Below, piece by piece: positions 37,660 to 46,552 of a stretch of 64,000 nt of DNA; within the stretch, counting starts at the first letter, position 1, and each line of letters begins with the position of its first letter. The stretch is from an uncultured Cyclobacteriaceae bacterium (GTDB lineage: Bacteria; Bacteroidota; Bacteroidia; Cytophagales; Cyclobacteriaceae). The notes under the pieces are model-generated. The model ran no database searches and was not told where the DNA came from. It saw only the letters and a list, made by a program, of their open reading frames with translations. Position numbers and translations under genes: made by a program. The DNA is taken from assembly GCA_943788235.1 (NCBI GenBank), contig CALSPM010000002.1:186001-250000 (forward strand), written 5' to 3'.

Positions 37660-39165
37660 ATGAGCGCCATAGAAAAGATATTAGTTGTTCACTCAGAAGA
37701 AGATGATATAGCAATCCAAGGTGATGATAAGGGTTGGATTACTAATTTTTTTAAATTTCTATCTTCCTTGTTGCTGCACATGAATTATCGGGATCTTTTA
37801 CTTGAATCACGCAGTTTAAGTCAGCTTAAAAAAAGTGAGTTAAAAAAAAACATCATCGTGGTATTGGTAGTGAGTCCGCATCTGACTGTTGAAAACAAGG
37901 GGTATCAAATGATTTCTTCGTGGTTAAAGCAAATAGTCACCACTCAAAAAGCCTCCCAAGATGAAGTAGAGAGATGTCTGATAGTCCACAAAATAGTTTT
38001 TAATTTTCAAAATTTTCCAGAATTACTGAAATTAAATCATTATCAATTATATGAAATCGATAATGTGACAGGTATGCCTAGAGAAATTAATCGTTTTTTT
38101 GGATCAGATGCAGAAAAAAATTATTGGATGAAGTTGATTGATTTATCTTTTGATATTTCAAGATATTTGTCTTCAAAATCAAAAAAAACTGAAGTTAAAA
38201 GTATAAATAAAAGAGCAAGGACTGTTTACCTAGCTGAAGTAGGAAAAGACTTGATAATTCAAAGAGATATGATGCGCCGCGAGTTACGAAGTCATGGATT
38301 TGAGGTATTACCTAAAAATGCACTTACCGGAAACCGTGAGGAAATGGAAATTACTATTAAAAACAATTTGTCAAATGTCAGATTATCTCTACATTTAATT
38401 GGAGAGGATTATGGTGATAGTATTGAAGGGCACGAGTTGTCTTTGGTTGATTTACAAAATGAAATGGCCAATGAATATTCAGATAACTTGATAAAGGAAA
38501 ATTTAAAAAATGATAAAAAAAAGCAATTTGGGAGATTGATTTGGATTTCTCAATCAATAAAGAATATTACCGAACGGCAGAAAATATTTATTGAGAATAT
38601 AAAAACTGAAGCCGCATTATATGAAGAAACGGAAGTTTTAGAGGTAGATCTGGAAGAGATGAAATCTATTGTAATCGAAGAAATTGAAACAGGGGGTAGA
38701 TTCCATAGTGTCAACCGTGCTATTTCAGGTTATGCGGAACCCTCAAAAACTGACTCATCAAAAATAATATACTTAATTTTGGATAAAGAAGATGTCGAGG
38801 AGGGGCAAGTGATAGCAAAAGCACTTAAAAAAAAGGGTTTTAGGGTTGTTCAGCCTATTTTTGAAGGAGAATTAGTCGATGTTCGTTATATCCATCAAGA
38901 AAATCTCAAAAGATGTGATGCGGCAATAATTTATTTTGGGAATACATCAGAGGCCTGGATAAGAACTAAATTACAGGATCTAATGAAATCACCTGGATTT
39001 GGCAGAGTAAAGAAAATGATAGCCAAAGCAGTATATTTTAGAGATGAAAAAAAAATAGATAGTAATTATCTTAAGAAGAACAATACAATGATATTGGGTG
39101 GGCAAGCTGTATTCAAATTATTACATTTGAAATCATTTTTAGAATTACTTGAGAGTAAAAAATGA
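37660..39165 (+). CDS. Multi-domain TIR-like/DUF4062-like protein
   Basis: A 501-residue soluble protein with three Rossmann-like units that look related. Residues about 5-170: TIR-like start EKILVVHSEEDD, with IIVVLVVSPHLTVENKGY. Residues about 188-330: DUF4062-like, TVYLAEVGKDLIIQRDMMRR, then VRLSLHLIGEDYGDS. Residues about 365-495: TIR-like, IIYLILDKEDVEEGQVIAKA, then CDAAIIYFGNTSEAWIRTKL. TIR and DUF4062 domains occur in bacterial conflict and signalling systems. I could not place a catalytic glutamate confidently, so NADase activity is open. The end overlaps the start of the nSTAND gene by 4 bp, implying coupled translation and a shared pathway. Confidence 0.78.
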   Translation: MSAIEKILVVHSEEDDIAIQGDDKGWITNFFKFLSSLLLHMNYRDLLLESRSLSQLKKSELKKNIIVVLVVSPHLTVENKGYQMISSWLKQIVTTQKASQDEVERCLIVHKIVFNFQNFPELLKLNHYQLYEIDNVTGMPREINRFFGSDAEKNYWMKLIDLSFDISRYLSSKSKKTEVKSINKRARTVYLAEVGKDLIIQRDMMRRELRSHGFEVLPKNALTGNREEMEITIKNNLSNVRLSLHLIGEDYGDSIEGHELSLVDLQNEMANEYSDNLIKENLKNDKKKQFGRLIWISQSIKNITERQKIFIENIKTEAALYEETEVLEVDLEEMKSIVIEEIETGGRFHSVNRAISGYAEPSKTDSSKIIYLILDKEDVEEGQVIAKALKKKGFRVVQPIFEGELVDVRYIHQENLKRCDAAIIYFGNTSEAWIRTKLQDLMKSPGFGRVKKMIAKAVYFRDEKKIDSNYLKKNNTMILGGQAVFKLLHLKSFLELLESKK

Positions 39166-42100
39166 GTGATAAGACATTAGATAATAAAGAAATTATTGAA
39201 TCTGATATTTCGGAGCTATTTAATCCTTTTCCAGGATTGAGGCCTTTTGGTGTCGAGGAAACTTATTTGTTTTTTGGTAGGGAGGGTCAAAGTGATGATG
39301 CCTTAGTCAAGTTATCAAAAGGAAGGTTTTTAGCGATTTTAGGAGCTTCAGGCAGTGGCAAATCTTCCTTCATGTATTGTGGGCTTATTCCTTCCTTACA
39401 AGGGGGAATGATGACCAAAGCGGGGTCGAATTGGCAAACCATGGTAAGTAGACCTGGATCAGGCCCCATTGATAATCTCGCCGAGTCAATACTTAAATAT
39501 AAAAAAGACTACCATAATCTTCCGCAAAAAGACCAGCAGATCGAAAGAACAATTGTGAGTACTGTATTACGTAGTTCAAGTCTTGGACTTGTCGAGGTAA
39601 TCAAACAGATTAATAAAGGTCAAAAAATTAATACACTCATCGTAATTGATCAATTTGAAGAACTTTTTCGCTTTAGTAAGTTAGAGGCCAAAAATTCAGA
39701 TGAAAACGAATCTGCTGCTTTTATTAATTTACTCATTGAGGCGGTGGAGAGCCCAGAAGTTGCGGTATATATAACGATCACAATGCGATCTGATTTCATT
39801 GGGGAATGTGCAAAATATCTCGAGCTGACTCAATTGATTAATGATTCTCACTACTTGATACCGCAAATGGTGAGGGATCAAAAGCGTATGGTTATTGAGG
39901 GACCTATTGCTGTTGGAGGTGGAAAAATTACTCCTCGTTTGACACAACAATTGCTCAACGATTTGGGAGATAACCCTGATCAGTTACCGATATTGCAGCA
40001 TGCTTTGATGCGTACTTGGGGTTATTGGGTCTCTTCTCGTCAAGACACAGAGGCCATTGATCTTGAGCATTATAATGCCATTGGCACCTTAAAAAGTGCG
40101 CTCTCCCAACATGCCAATGAAGCCTTCGATTTATTAAATAAAAGAGAACGTCAAATCGCGGAGTCCATGTTCAAGGCATTAACCGAAAAAGGTGCCGAAA
40201 ACACAGGAATCAGACGACCAACTAAACTCAGTACACTCGCAGCTATTTCTGGCGTATCTGAAGATGATGTAGCGCGCGTCGTAAATAGATTCAGAGAGCC
40301 GGGAAGATCGCTTTTAATGCCACCTTACGGAGTTGAAATTACTTCTGAAACTGTCATCGATATTTCGCATGAAAGTTTGATGAGAATTTGGGACAGATTG
40401 AAGCAGTGGCTTGAGGAAGAGAGTAAATCTGCTGATATGTACCTGAATCTTTCTGAGGCGGCACGAAAGTTTCAGGAAGGAAAGTCGAGTTTATGGCAAA
40501 TGCCAGATTTACAATTGGCTATCAATTGGCGCATTTCTAACCGGCCAACGATTGTTTGGGCAACTAGGTACGATGAAGCTTTTGAAAGAGCCATGGTTTT
40601 CTTGGAAACTTCAGAGCGTGCCCATGAAAATGAGCAAAGAAATAAGGCGCTTTTACAAAAAAGGAAAGTAAAGAACAGTAGAATTCTTGCATTGGTTTTT
40701 GGTGCTTTTGCCGTTTTGGGAATATTTTTAACATTGTATTCAGTTACGCAATCGAATTTGGCAGAAGATAATGCAATAAAAGCCAAAGGAAGTGCCGCTG
40801 AGGCATTGGTTAGTGCCGAAAAGGCAAAAGAAGAGGAGAAAAAAGCCTTATCGGCCTTAGAGCAAGCAAAATTAGCTGAGCGAGAAGCAAATATTCAAAG
40901 AGATAGTGCTACAGTTGCTCAGAAAACTGCAGAAATAGCTAAAAATGAGGCAGAAATAGCTACTCAAGATGCTATTCTACAAAAGACCTTGGCAGATTCA
41001 GCCAAGATAGAAGCGGTTGTACAGCTAGACAATGCAGTGTTACAAGAAAAAAGAGCTCTTCAGGCTCAAGAAACATCAGAAAAATTACGGTATCAAGCTG
41101 TAGCTCAATCTATGGCGCTTAGAGCTATAGATGTACCGGACGATCAATTGAGAGGGGTTATAGCCAAACAGGCTTATGATTTCTTTATTGCTTACAAAGA
41201 GCCTGATAAGGAATATAACGGTGATATTTATGCGGGAGCTTATTATGGAATAAAGGGCTTATTGAAATTAGATCAATATGAGAAAGCCCCAGAAGAGGGT
41301 AGAGATGCAGCTACTTTTAAGGCGGATTCCGCTTTTAATCAATACCATGGGCATACCCAACCAGGGCCCGGCAGAGAGGTGGTCAATGTACGTAGTGTAG
41401 CTTTTTCGAAAGATGGCTCTAAAATGTACTCTGCCGGTGGTGATGGCCGATTATTGCAATGGGACTTTGACGATAGATCATATATTGAGGTTTACGAACA
41501 ATCCAATGTTAATCGTGTGGTGAACATAAGTCCAAATGAACGCTGGCTTGCTTTAGGAACGAGCGAAGATGAAATTGATCTTTTCGATTTAGATGATATT
41601 CTTAAAGAACCAAAGAAACTTGAGGGTCATCAAGGTGCTGTATATGACTTAGTGTTTTTTGATGGAGATTTTGGATTTGCCAGCGTCGGTGCAGATAAAA
41701 AAATACTCATTAATAGTTATCGAGAATCTATTTTATTAGCCCAGTTGGAGTCTACAACAAAAACTATAGCGATATCTCCTGATGGGAAATATTTAGCGGC
41801 TGGTTCAATGAACGGAGAAGTCATTTTATTTGATGTTGAGGGAGTGGAGGAACCCAAAAAAATTATAAGAAAGGACATGGAACAAAAGCCTATTCTTGAT
41901 GTAAAGTTTAGTTATAATGGTAAATTCTTAGCAATTGGAGGGCTAAACATAAATAACGGTTTAGGCTATGCATTCATTTGGGATAGAAAAAACAATACGC
42001 AGTATGGTCCAGAGCTGATGGGTTTTTCAGCGCAAGTAAATGATGTTGAGTTTTCAAAAGATGACTTTTTGCTTGCTGTCTCAAGTAATGATAATTCAGT

Positions 42101-42479
42101 AAGGTTTTGGGATCTGGATCCAGATAATATTTATGATCTACCAACAATCATTTACGATCACAAGGGTTGGGTATGGGACGCGAGCTTTCATCCAAATGGA
42201 GGATATTTGGTAACTGCGGCCGAAGATGGATTACTTAGGAGATTTCCCCTAAAGCCAAATAAGATGGTTGACGATTTGTGTAATTATATTTCTCGTAATA
42301 TGTCGGACATTGAATGGCGTCAGTACGTGGGAGATGCGAATGAAATTCCTTGGGTAGAGACATGTAAGGGGATGATTAAGCCTATTAATGAAGCTTCAAA
42401 TTCTAAAATTCAGGTTGATAGCTCAGGTATAAATGAAAGAAATTTAGAATCAAATGAGAGCTCTAAATCGAAAAATTAG
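39162..42479 (+). CDS. nSTAND1 NTPase with transmembrane helix, coiled coil and WD40 propeller
   Basis: A 1,105-residue STAND-type signalling NTPase. The nSTAND1 signature NPFPGLRPFGVEETYLFFGR is at residues 21-40, Walker A GASGSGKSS at 61-69, and Walker B-like TLIVIDQFEELFR near 160. A winged-helix-like region follows to about 470. One membrane helix lies at about 506-528 (ILALVFGAFAVLGIFLTLYS), preceded by a basic patch (QKRKVKNSR), so the NTPase should face the cytoplasm. A coiled coil (about 535-650) and a WD40-like propeller (about 742-1035; VAFSKDGSKMYSAGGDGRLL, VEFSKDDFLLAVSSNDNSVR) would then be periplasmic. It overlaps the TIR-like gene by 4 bp; the barrel gene starts 8 bp later. Probably a ligand-triggered switch. 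Confidence 0.9.
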   Translation: MSDKTLDNKEIIESDISELFNPFPGLRPFGVEETYLFFGREGQSDDALVKLSKGRFLAILGASGSGKSSFMYCGLIPSLQGGMMTKAGSNWQTMVSRPGSGPIDNLAESILKYKKDYHNLPQKDQQIERTIVSTVLRSSSLGLVEVIKQINKGQKINTLIVIDQFEELFRFSKLEAKNSDENESAAFINLLIEAVESPEVAVYITITMRSDFIGECAKYLELTQLINDSHYLIPQMVRDQKRMVIEGPIAVGGGKITPRLTQQLLNDLGDNPDQLPILQHALMRTWGYWVSSRQDTEAIDLEHYNAIGTLKSALSQHANEAFDLLNKRERQIAESMFKALTEKGAENTGIRRPTKLSTLAAISGVSEDDVARVVNRFREPGRSLLMPPYGVEITSETVIDISHESLMRIWDRLKQWLEEESKSADMYLNLSEAARKFQEGKSSLWQMPDLQLAINWRISNRPTIVWATRYDEAFERAMVFLETSERAHENEQRNKALLQKRKVKNSRILALVFGAFAVLGIFLTLYSVTQSNLAEDNAIKAKGSAAEALVSAEKAKEEEKKALSALEQAKLAEREANIQRDSATVAQKTAEIAKNEAEIATQDAILQKTLADSAKIEAVVQLDNAVLQEKRALQAQETSEKLRYQAVAQSMALRAIDVPDDQLRGVIAKQAYDFFIAYKEPDKEYNGDIYAGAYYGIKGLLKLDQYEKAPEEGRDAATFKADSAFNQYHGHTQPGPGREVVNVRSVAFSKDGSKMYSAGGDGRLLQWDFDDRSYIEVYEQSNVNRVVNISPNERWLALGTSEDEIDLFDLDDILKEPKKLEGHQGAVYDLVFFDGDFGFASVGADKKILINSYRESILLAQLESTTKTIAISPDGKYLAAGSMNGEVILFDVEGVEEPKKIIRKDMEQKPILDVKFSYNGKFLAIGGLNINNGLGYAFIWDRKNNTQYGPELMGFSAQVNDVEFSKDDFLLAVSSNDNSVRFWDLDPDNIYDLPTIIYDHKGWVWDASFHPNGGYLVTAAEDGLLRRFPLKPNKMVDDLCNYISRNMSDIEWRQYVGDANEIPWVETCKGMIKPINEASNSKIQVDSSGINERNLESNESSKSKN

Positions 42480-42487
42480 AAGAATTA

Positions 42488-43645
42488 GTGGGTGCTTTTG
42501 AGATAAGATTAGTTGCCGTATTTTTTTTGTTATTCTCCACATTTTTTGTATCAGCACAGACATGGACTCAGAAACTGTTGATCGCAGAACGAGATTATGA
42601 TGCAGGTAGATTGGTGAATATTGTAGATAATATTTCGGGAGGATTTGAAAAATCTTTGGGTGAAAAAGGATATACTCGAGAGGAGAAAATAAGAGCACTC
42701 AAACTGATTACTAAGGTTTATATATTTATGGATAATGAGTCTAAGTCAGATGAGTCTATGATCAAACTGCTCAGGGCTGATAAAGAGCATAATCTAGATC
42801 CCAAAGTCGATCCGGCTGAGCTATACGATTTATATAGGAAATTCAGGTCTCAGCCTATTTTTAGAATCGGTTTAAGGGTAGGTGTGAATAAGAGTTATCC
42901 CAATATTATTAATACCTTCGGTACGGGAAATACAGGAATAGTATCTAAAATTTATAATGGTGTAGGAGAATCTCCCAATGAAGCCTCGGTAAATGGAGGA
43001 TCTGGTACTGGTTTTTTCATTAATGCGATGGCAGAGCGGTATTTAGATTGGGGTTTGGAAGTAGGGTTAGGATTAGAATTTCGTAATTCTCAATACAGCG
43101 TAGATAATTATATCACTTACGGAGATAGTCTTCAAGTCAATGGGATCAATGAGATAGCCCAATTTGCTGTTTTATCAACAATGGTTACCCATCAACAGTC
43201 CTTTTTTAGGGTTCCATTGCTTTTAAGATATAATTTTAAATATGACTCAGATAACAGCTTTGTTCCCTATATAGCTGTAGGGGCTAGTTATGATTATTTA
43301 TTGGATGCTAAATATTCAGAAGGTAATCGAACAGGAGGGACTGAATACAAATTTGATTCGGATCTTTCTTTAAAAGAATTAGATCTCATCGCCAAAAATA
43401 ATTTTTCTGTTTTTGCATGTATAGGATTAAAGATGCGCATCAAAACACATTTTTTAACTTTTGAAGCTAAATTTAATAAGGCACTGCTAAATTATATTAA
43501 CCCTAATAATCGATGGAGTAATAATCCGCTGTCTACTTACGACTTGGCATTTGTTGAAGATGATTTCTCATTGGATATGCTTTCTTTTTCTTTTGGTTAT
43601 ACCTATTCTATTTATAATCCTCAGAAACTCAAGGAATTTAAATGA
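42488..43645 (+). CDS. Outer-membrane beta-barrel protein of the STAND operon
   Basis: A 385-residue protein starting with GTG 8 bp after the STAND gene. Signal peptide: EIRLVAVFFLLFSTFFVSAQ. Residues about 22-120 form a helical periplasmic domain (YTREEKIRALKLITKVYIFM, VDPAELYDLYRKFRSQPIF) like the N-terminal part of many Bacteroidota barrels. The rest is a beta-barrel (FRIGLRVGVNKSYPNI, LDWGLEVGLGLEFRNSQYSV, FVPYIAVGASYDYLLDAKYS, MLSFSFGYTYSIY). It overlaps the next lipoprotein gene by 4 bp (ATGA). In this operon it could be the outer-membrane partner of the periplasmic WD40 domain. That role is inference; the barrel call rests on strand pattern and signal peptide. Confidence 0.75.
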   Translation: MGAFEIRLVAVFFLLFSTFFVSAQTWTQKLLIAERDYDAGRLVNIVDNISGGFEKSLGEKGYTREEKIRALKLITKVYIFMDNESKSDESMIKLLRADKEHNLDPKVDPAELYDLYRKFRSQPIFRIGLRVGVNKSYPNIINTFGTGNTGIVSKIYNGVGESPNEASVNGGSGTGFFINAMAERYLDWGLEVGLGLEFRNSQYSVDNYITYGDSLQVNGINEIAQFAVLSTMVTHQQSFFRVPLLLRYNFKYDSDNSFVPYIAVGASYDYLLDAKYSEGNRTGGTEYKFDSDLSLKELDLIAKNNFSVFACIGLKMRIKTHFLTFEAKFNKALLNYINPNNRWSNNPLSTYDLAFVEDDFSLDMLSFSFGYTYSIYNPQKLKEFK

Positions 43646-44994
43646 TAAGAAAGTATTCTATACTTGTTTTATTGATACTTGTCTTAATGGCATATAGTTG
43701 TGTGGTTGAGCCAGATTATGGACCAAGGCCCGTAGACACTTTTATTAAGTATTATGGAATTTCAGGCTCTAATGAGGTGGTTGATATGATCAACTCAAAT
43801 CAGGGCAATTTAATCATTCTGGGTAATGAGGAAAGTTCAGCGTCTGGAGCCTCAAAAGATATTGTGATTCTTGAAATAGATACAGTTGGGAATTTGATTA
43901 AAAAAAAGACCTTTGATATTCAATCGTTATACGCGGGTGAAAGCTCGTATAATTTTGAAATTACTGATGATGAAGCGGTTAGAATCAAAGCTATAGATGG
44001 TGGGTATTTACTTTGCGCCAATTTTACGGCAAAAGATGACAAGATCAACGGGTTAGGATCGAAAATTTTCTGGTGTGAACTAGATGATAATTACAATATT
44101 ATTGGCAAGCAGGTTATCAGTGATGCAGACTATTATTGGGAAGTGGGTGATATTATCAAATTGAGAGATGGCAATATCGTTATTGCAGGAGCTACAAATA
44201 AAAAAGAAGATGGAGACAATGCGATAAGGCCTAACAAGCAACGATATCTGACTAAGAGATCTATATACAATGATACTGTCTTTTGGAGTAAAACATTCGG
44301 ATATGATGATGTAGATGACTTTGCCATTGGCGTTGTCGAATTATTAGATAGCAAACTTGGTGTAATAGGCTGGACGGGAAAATCTGGTAATCAAGGTGAA
44401 TCAGGTATAAACACTACTTTTTCGATTTTCACTGATATAGGAAGTTCTTCAAGTATCGATAATGTATATGGATTTGAATTTCAAGGAGCTGCTGATTTTG
44501 ATGATATAGTAGGAGATTTCGTTTATACTGAAACAGAGGATATGATCATCGTTGGAACAAGTACTAGTAACAACTCTGTAGATCCAAGAAGCTTTCCATT
44601 TCTCTTCCGCATTAGAAAAGAAGGGACATTGGTGTTCAAAGAACTTTTAATTAGTTCAAATTCAGATCTTAATTCTGGAGGAATGGATGTGACAATCAGT
44701 GCTCAAAATGATTTAATCATTACGGGTGTATTTTATAATTATGTAGATTCGATTTCTAGAAAAACTTACAATGATCAAGTTTTATTTAAGCGTACCGATC
44801 AGTTTGGAAAGGTTACTAATGACTATCTACCTTACCAAAATCATTTTGGTTTGACTAGTGGTGACGACATAGGAAAAGCCATATTGACCCTTCCAGATGG
44901 TTCAATTGCCATAGCAGCAACTATGGATTTCGGTAATAGTAGAACACTCATTAGTTATTTAAAAGTCAACAATAAGGGAATATTAAAGAAATAA
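43642..44994 (+). CDS. Surface or periplasmic lipoprotein of the STAND operon, beta-propeller-like
   Basis: A 450-residue lipoprotein with type II signal peptide MIRKYSILVLLILVLMAYSC (lipobox AYSC). The mature part has recurring 'GN..I.G' blocks typical of beta-propeller repeats: NQGNLIILGNEESSASG, IDGGYLLCANFTAKDD, LRDGNIVIAGATNKKEDG, SKLGVIGWTGKSGNQGE, DMIIVGTSTSNNS, NDLIITGVFYNY, PDGSIAIAATMDFGNS. That is about seven blades by eye. No enzymatic motif was recognised. It is the last gene of the tight plus-strand run, overlapping the barrel gene by 4 bp; after it, about 180 bp separate it from a convergent gene. Likely a binding or structural partner of the barrel. Confidence 0.72.
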   Translation: MIRKYSILVLLILVLMAYSCVVEPDYGPRPVDTFIKYYGISGSNEVVDMINSNQGNLIILGNEESSASGASKDIVILEIDTVGNLIKKKTFDIQSLYAGESSYNFEITDDEAVRIKAIDGGYLLCANFTAKDDKINGLGSKIFWCELDDNYNIIGKQVISDADYYWEVGDIIKLRDGNIVIAGATNKKEDGDNAIRPNKQRYLTKRSIYNDTVFWSKTFGYDDVDDFAIGVVELLDSKLGVIGWTGKSGNQGESGINTTFSIFTDIGSSSSIDNVYGFEFQGAADFDDIVGDFVYTETEDMIIVGTSTSNNSVDPRSFPFLFRIRKEGTLVFKELLISSNSDLNSGGMDVTISAQNDLIITGVFYNYVDSISRKTYNDQVLFKRTDQFGKVTNDYLPYQNHFGLTSGDDIGKAILTLPDGSIAIAATMDFGNSRTLISYLKVNNKGILKK

Positions 44995-45138
44995 GGTAAA
45001 TCAACTTAATGTATGTTTTCTTAAACCTCACAAATGAGTTTTGATTCATTAAAAAATTAAATCGTAGGGCATTATATATGCTGGAGCGGTTATAATTATT
45101 TTATCATTTTTGAATTGAGAGCTTATGATTTTATGCCA

Positions 45139-45155
45139 AAACACTTTTAGTGTTT
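45139..45155. terminator. Short hairpin between convergent genes
   Basis: Perfect 7-bp stem with a 3-nt loop (AAACACT-TTT-AGTGTTT) located between the plus-strand lipoprotein (stop 44994) and the minus-strand acyltransferase (stop 45171). The position suits a bidirectional terminator, but the stem is short and the T-tract weak. Confidence 0.3.
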
Positions 45156-45170
45156 GAAAATAAAGTAAAA

Positions 45171-46493
45171 TTAATTGTTTTTTAAATCAAAAACAGCGCG
45201 AAATTCGTTAAGTGCTTCGAGCAGATTTTTTTGTTCTGTTCGTATTTCATGATATGCTTTACTCTTTAATCTTTTCATTCGATATACGCTTAATTTCTGA
45301 GAGAGAATAAAAAACAATTTTGACCATGAAATCGCATATAAACCCGAAAGATATCCCACTATAAAAATTAAAATTCCTATGATTGATATTTTTGTAATTA
45401 AGGTTGATATTATTACTACCGAAATGTACCAAAACAGGAATATAAATAATCCAATTATCATGGCTACAGAACCTCTAAACGCCTCTTTTACTTGAATGCT
45501 CTTGAAGATTTTTTTGACTAATAAAAAAGGCAATAAATTAAGAATACAGCCTAAAAGGTATGCTGGAAGTCCAAAAAGGAGTTCTATAACTTCACTAAAA
45601 GCTAATTTTTTAAAGGCATCACTTAAATATATCCCTTCAGATTTGTTTCTATCTAAATGTTTTTTGATGCGATTAGAAATTTTGACTGCTTTGTCTTTAT
45701 GATTAGTCAAACTGTACACAGTGGCTTCGATTACTTTCTTTTGAATTTCAAAATGCCTGAAAGCATCACCTTTCTTTATTTCCATAGATTCCTCTAGGTA
45801 GTTTTGATAAAAATTCTCTATCGAATTGGTAAGTTTATTTAATTCTTTTGAACCAGTATGGAGTAGCGTGTCAATCAGTCCTGTTTTAATTAAATACGTC
45901 AAATCATGTACTTGATTATCGGTATCCGAATTGATATTTTTGGTTAAGATTGGAGGACCAACTTTTATAAATAGATCACTTCTAAACTGATGAGAATTAC
46001 TGTAATTTAATCCGATAGGAATAATTTGAACTTTTATTTTGTTTTCGGATAAACGTTCGGCATCTAGAGCGATCCTGGCAGCTCCTGTTTTTAAGTTTCG
46101 AATACCTTTATCGGTCTCACTGGTACCTTCGGGAAAAATCAATAAAGCTCCTTGATTAAGCAATAATTGATGGCAGTGGGTAAACATATCAGTATTGCTT
46201 GTTTTTGATAAATCTTTAGTTAAGTGGGGTCGGTAGACGGGGATCATATGAAACTTGTTTTTCAGTATCCAGGTTTTTATTTTACCCCCAAAGAATTCGG
46301 CCGCGGCTATCGGGTTTATCCTCCTTTTTATTCCGGTGATCACAACCAATGGATCTATTAAAGCACTGGGATGATTGGCTACAAAAATAACAGGTCCTTG
46401 GGTAGGTATGTATTCTTGACCGAGGATTGATACTCTTCTGAAATAAGAGTAAATGGTTACTTTCAATAGATATTTAATCAGGCTATAAATCAT
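45171..46493 (-). CDS. 1-acylglycerol-phosphate/glycerol acyltransferase family protein (PlsC-like)
   Basis: A 440-residue membrane-associated acyltransferase. The catalytic block NHPSALIDPLVV (His41, Asp47) and the glycerophosphate-binding block FPEGTSETDKGIRNLKTGAA are both present, in the order and spacing of the LPLAT family. The C-terminal half adds two to three hydrophobic helices (VIELLFGLPAYLLGCILNLL, IIGLFIFLFWYISVVII, ISIIGILIFIVGYLSGLYAI), a longer layout than PlsC and common in Bacteroidota relatives annotated as glycerol acyltransferases. It would acylate a lysophospholipid or related lipid at the inner membrane. It is the most 3' of three minus-strand genes with 59 bp to its neighbour. 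Substrate not determinable. Confidence 0.85.
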   Translation of the reverse strand: MIYSLIKYLLKVTIYSYFRRVSILGQEYIPTQGPVIFVANHPSALIDPLVVITGIKRRINPIAAAEFFGGKIKTWILKNKFHMIPVYRPHLTKDLSKTSNTDMFTHCHQLLLNQGALLIFPEGTSETDKGIRNLKTGAARIALDAERLSENKIKVQIIPIGLNYSNSHQFRSDLFIKVGPPILTKNINSDTDNQVHDLTYLIKTGLIDTLLHTGSKELNKLTNSIENFYQNYLEESMEIKKGDAFRHFEIQKKVIEATVYSLTNHKDKAVKISNRIKKHLDRNKSEGIYLSDAFKKLAFSEVIELLFGLPAYLLGCILNLLPFLLVKKIFKSIQVKEAFRGSVAMIIGLFIFLFWYISVVIISTLITKISIIGILIFIVGYLSGLYAISWSKLFFILSQKLSVYRMKRLKSKAYHEIRTEQKNLLEALNEFRAVFDLKNN

Positions 46494-46552
46494 GATGGAA
46501 AGGTTATAAGTCTTTGGCTCGGTAAAAAGAATTAAAATACTTTATGAAATTT

